Source: Profundicola sp051011115
GTDB lineage: Bacteria > Bacteroidota > Bacteroidia > Flavobacteriales > Weeksellaceae
Assembly: GCA_051011115.1 (NCBI GenBank)
Contig: JBPCUN010000008.1
Span: forward strand, 1-10,014
Reading direction: 5' to 3'
Length of the DNA: 10,014 nt
The notes below the pieces were generated by a model that saw only the letters and a program-made list of their open reading frames with translations, did no database searches and was not told the DNA's origin. The translations under genes were made by a program, and so were the position numbers. Of this stretch, positions 8,376 to 10,014 are shown piece by piece. Each line of letters begins with the position of its first letter. The first letter of the stretch is position 1.

Positions 8376-8383
8376 GATATTTG
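8376..8383 (+). promoter_or_regulatory. Weak candidate -7 element for ppc
   Basis: GATATTTG matches the Bacteroidota -7 motif TAnnTTTG except at the first base. No clear TTTG lies at the expected -33 spacing, where the sequence is TATG just after the terminator T-run. A start near 8388-8390 would leave only about 4-6 bases before ATG 8394, or 16-18 before ATG 8406. Some promoter is expected here because the terminator isolates ppc, but this one is tentative. Confidence 0.25.
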
Positions 8384-8393
8384 AATAACCCTT

Positions 8394-10014
8394 ATGAATA
8401 TTCCAATGAATAGTAATAAACCAGAAGCTTTTAGACAATTAATACAGAATAAATATCAGATTTATAATGCGCTCTTTATGAGTCTGCCATACGATAAGAT
8501 GTCTAATATCGGAATGCTTTTACCTTTTTTATATGAAGAAAGTAAAATAGGATTCCAAGCGGGGAAGACCCCTATAGAGATTGTTGATAATTTTTTTGAA
8601 CAACATACTGAGTTATCCACTGAAGAAGAGCAAATAGATTTATTATTCAGAATTATACAATATATAGAAAGACAAGTTGTATTATTTGATAGTATAGAAG
8701 ATTCAGCTTTTGGATTACTGCATGATAAAAATGAATCTGGAACCTTGGTTCAATTTCAACAAGTAGCGGAAGAACGTGGTAAATTACCAGAGACCATTGA
8801 GAAGTTAAAAGAGTTTGTTGTGAAGATAGTATTTACCGCACATCCCACTCAATTTTATTCTAATGATGTACAGCGTATTTTGCATAAATTAAGAGAAGCG
8901 ATTAAAATTGATTCGGTAGCAGATATTGATGCCACTTTACAGCAATTGGGGCTCACTCCTTTTGTAGCGGATAGTAAGCCTACGCCGTATGATGAGGCAT
9001 TAAGCATTATTTATTACTTACGTCATGTTTATTACGATACCTTAGGAGAACTAATGGCTACTGTGAGAGAACTTTATGGTGATGAGGTGGTAGAGGCCAA
9101 CGCTCAATTGGTACAATTAGGTTTTTGGCCTGGAGGGGATCGAGATGGAAACCCATTTGTAAAGGCAGAAACAACAGCTAAAGTTGCGAATGAATTACGT
9201 GTTTCTATATTGAAGAGCTACTATAATCATTTAAAAATATTGAAGAACCAATTCACCTTCAAAGGTGTTAGTACTTCTCTAGAAGAATTAAGTGATGCAC
9301 TTTATGAAATGATATTCTATGACAAGACTGGAATTTCCCTAGAAGATTTGATTCACAAATTAAAAGGAATCAAGGAATTGGTAGAAGATAAATATAACGG
9401 CCTTTTTATAGATTCGTTAGTTGATTTCATTACTAGAGTTCGCATGTTTGGGTATCATTTTGCAACGCTAGACATTAGACAAGATAGCTCTATACATGAT
9501 AGGATTATTAGGGAAATATTTCAACAAGAATTTGAGAAAGATTATGATGCGTTATCGGATGATGAGCGATTAATTTATTTAACTCAAAAATCTCTAAAAT
9601 TAAATGCAGATGATTACACCGATGAGCTTACTCAAGATACCATTCGCAATGTATATCAATTAAAAAATATACAAGCGAAAAACGGAGAGAAAGGAGTACA
9701 CCGCTATATCATCTCAAATGCGGAATCAATTTGGGACGTATTAAATGTTTATGCGCTATTCAAATATTGTGGTTATGGCGATTCAGATATTCATTTTGAT
9801 ATCATTCCTTTATTTGAAACCATGCAAGGCCTAAGTGGAGCAGAAAAAACCATGGATACCTTATACAATCTACCAATTTATAGTGACCACCTAAAACGCA
9901 GAGGTCAAGAGCAGACGATTATGCTAGGCTTCTCGGACGGAACTAAAGATGGTGGATATGTGAAAGCGAATTGGGGAATTTACCAAACCAAAGAAACCTT
10001 GACAGGTGTATCAG
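8394..10014 (+). CDS. ppc: Phosphoenolpyruvate carboxylase (3' partial)
   Basis: Ppc makes oxaloacetate from phosphoenolpyruvate and bicarbonate, refilling the TCA cycle in the cytoplasm. 540 codons are visible without interruption and the frame runs off the right edge; the family is about 850-900 residues, so over a third is missing. Visible motifs are FTAHPTQ with catalytic His at residue 150 (E. coli H138 by motif), GGDRDGNP (247-254), LDIRQDSS (arginine R362), PLFE with E475, and GFSDGTKDGG with D515 and K518. E475 and D515 correspond to the metal-binding E506 and D543 of E. coli, and K518 to K546. The later HGRGG loop lies beyond the window. The start is ATG 8394 or the in-frame ATG 8406; an in-frame TGA at 8382 excludes anything earlier. 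It is separated from tonB by a terminator, so it is its own transcription unit. Confidence 0.96.
   Translation, partial: MNIPMNSNKPEAFRQLIQNKYQIYNALFMSLPYDKMSNIGMLLPFLYEESKIGFQAGKTPIEIVDNFFEQHTELSTEEEQIDLLFRIIQYIERQVVLFDSIEDSAFGLLHDKNESGTLVQFQQVAEERGKLPETIEKLKEFVVKIVFTAHPTQFYSNDVQRILHKLREAIKIDSVADIDATLQQLGLTPFVADSKPTPYDEALSIIYYLRHVYYDTLGELMATVRELYGDEVVEANAQLVQLGFWPGGDRDGNPFVKAETTAKVANELRVSILKSYYNHLKILKNQFTFKGVSTSLEELSDALYEMIFYDKTGISLEDLIHKLKGIKELVEDKYNGLFIDSLVDFITRVRMFGYHFATLDIRQDSSIHDRIIREIFQQEFEKDYDALSDDERLIYLTQKSLKLNADDYTDELTQDTIRNVYQLKNIQAKNGEKGVHRYIISNAESIWDVLNVYALFKYCGYGDSDIHFDIIPLFETMQGLSGAEKTMDTLYNLPIYSDHLKRRGQEQTIMLGFSDGTKDGGYVKANWGIYQTKETLTGVS

Overview
The window is an ordinary core-genome stretch from a Bacteroidota bacterium, most likely a flavobacterium or close relative. 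The evidence is a very large SprA (type IX secretion) gene, AT-rich DNA, near absence of Shine-Dalgarno motifs, a TonB starting with the MEVKK-type leader usual in this phylum, and a phosphoenolpyruvate carboxylase of the Bacteroidota type. All genes are on the + strand.

Layout: (1) 1-6597 is the 3' nine-tenths or so of sprA; its start lies upstream of the window. (2) 6609-6983 is gcvH, the glycine cleavage H protein, 11 bases after sprA. (3) 6952-7344 is a small VanZ-family membrane protein overlapping the end of gcvH. (4) 7345-7488 is a gene-free AT-rich gap with a good match to the Bacteroidota promoter just before the next gene. (5) 7489-8301 is a TonB-type energy transducer with two long polyproline runs, closed by a strong hairpin terminator at 8326-8353. 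(6) 8394 to the right edge is the first 540 codons of ppc, still open at the end of the window.

How they fit: sprA, gcvH and the VanZ gene are packed like one transcript, and tonB could be read from it or from its own promoter. SprA forms the outer-membrane channel of the type IX secretion system. TonB passes proton-motive force to outer-membrane transporters. GcvH carries the lipoyl arm for glycine breakdown, and Ppc replenishes oxaloacetate. The metabolic genes have no evident mechanistic link to secretion. From general knowledge, the sprA-gcvH-vanZ-tonB order recurs in this phylum.

I found no mobile element, CRISPR array, RNA gene or clearly new system. The findings are modest: gene coupling, start-site choice, promoter matches, polyproline tracts and metal-loop-like motifs in SprA.
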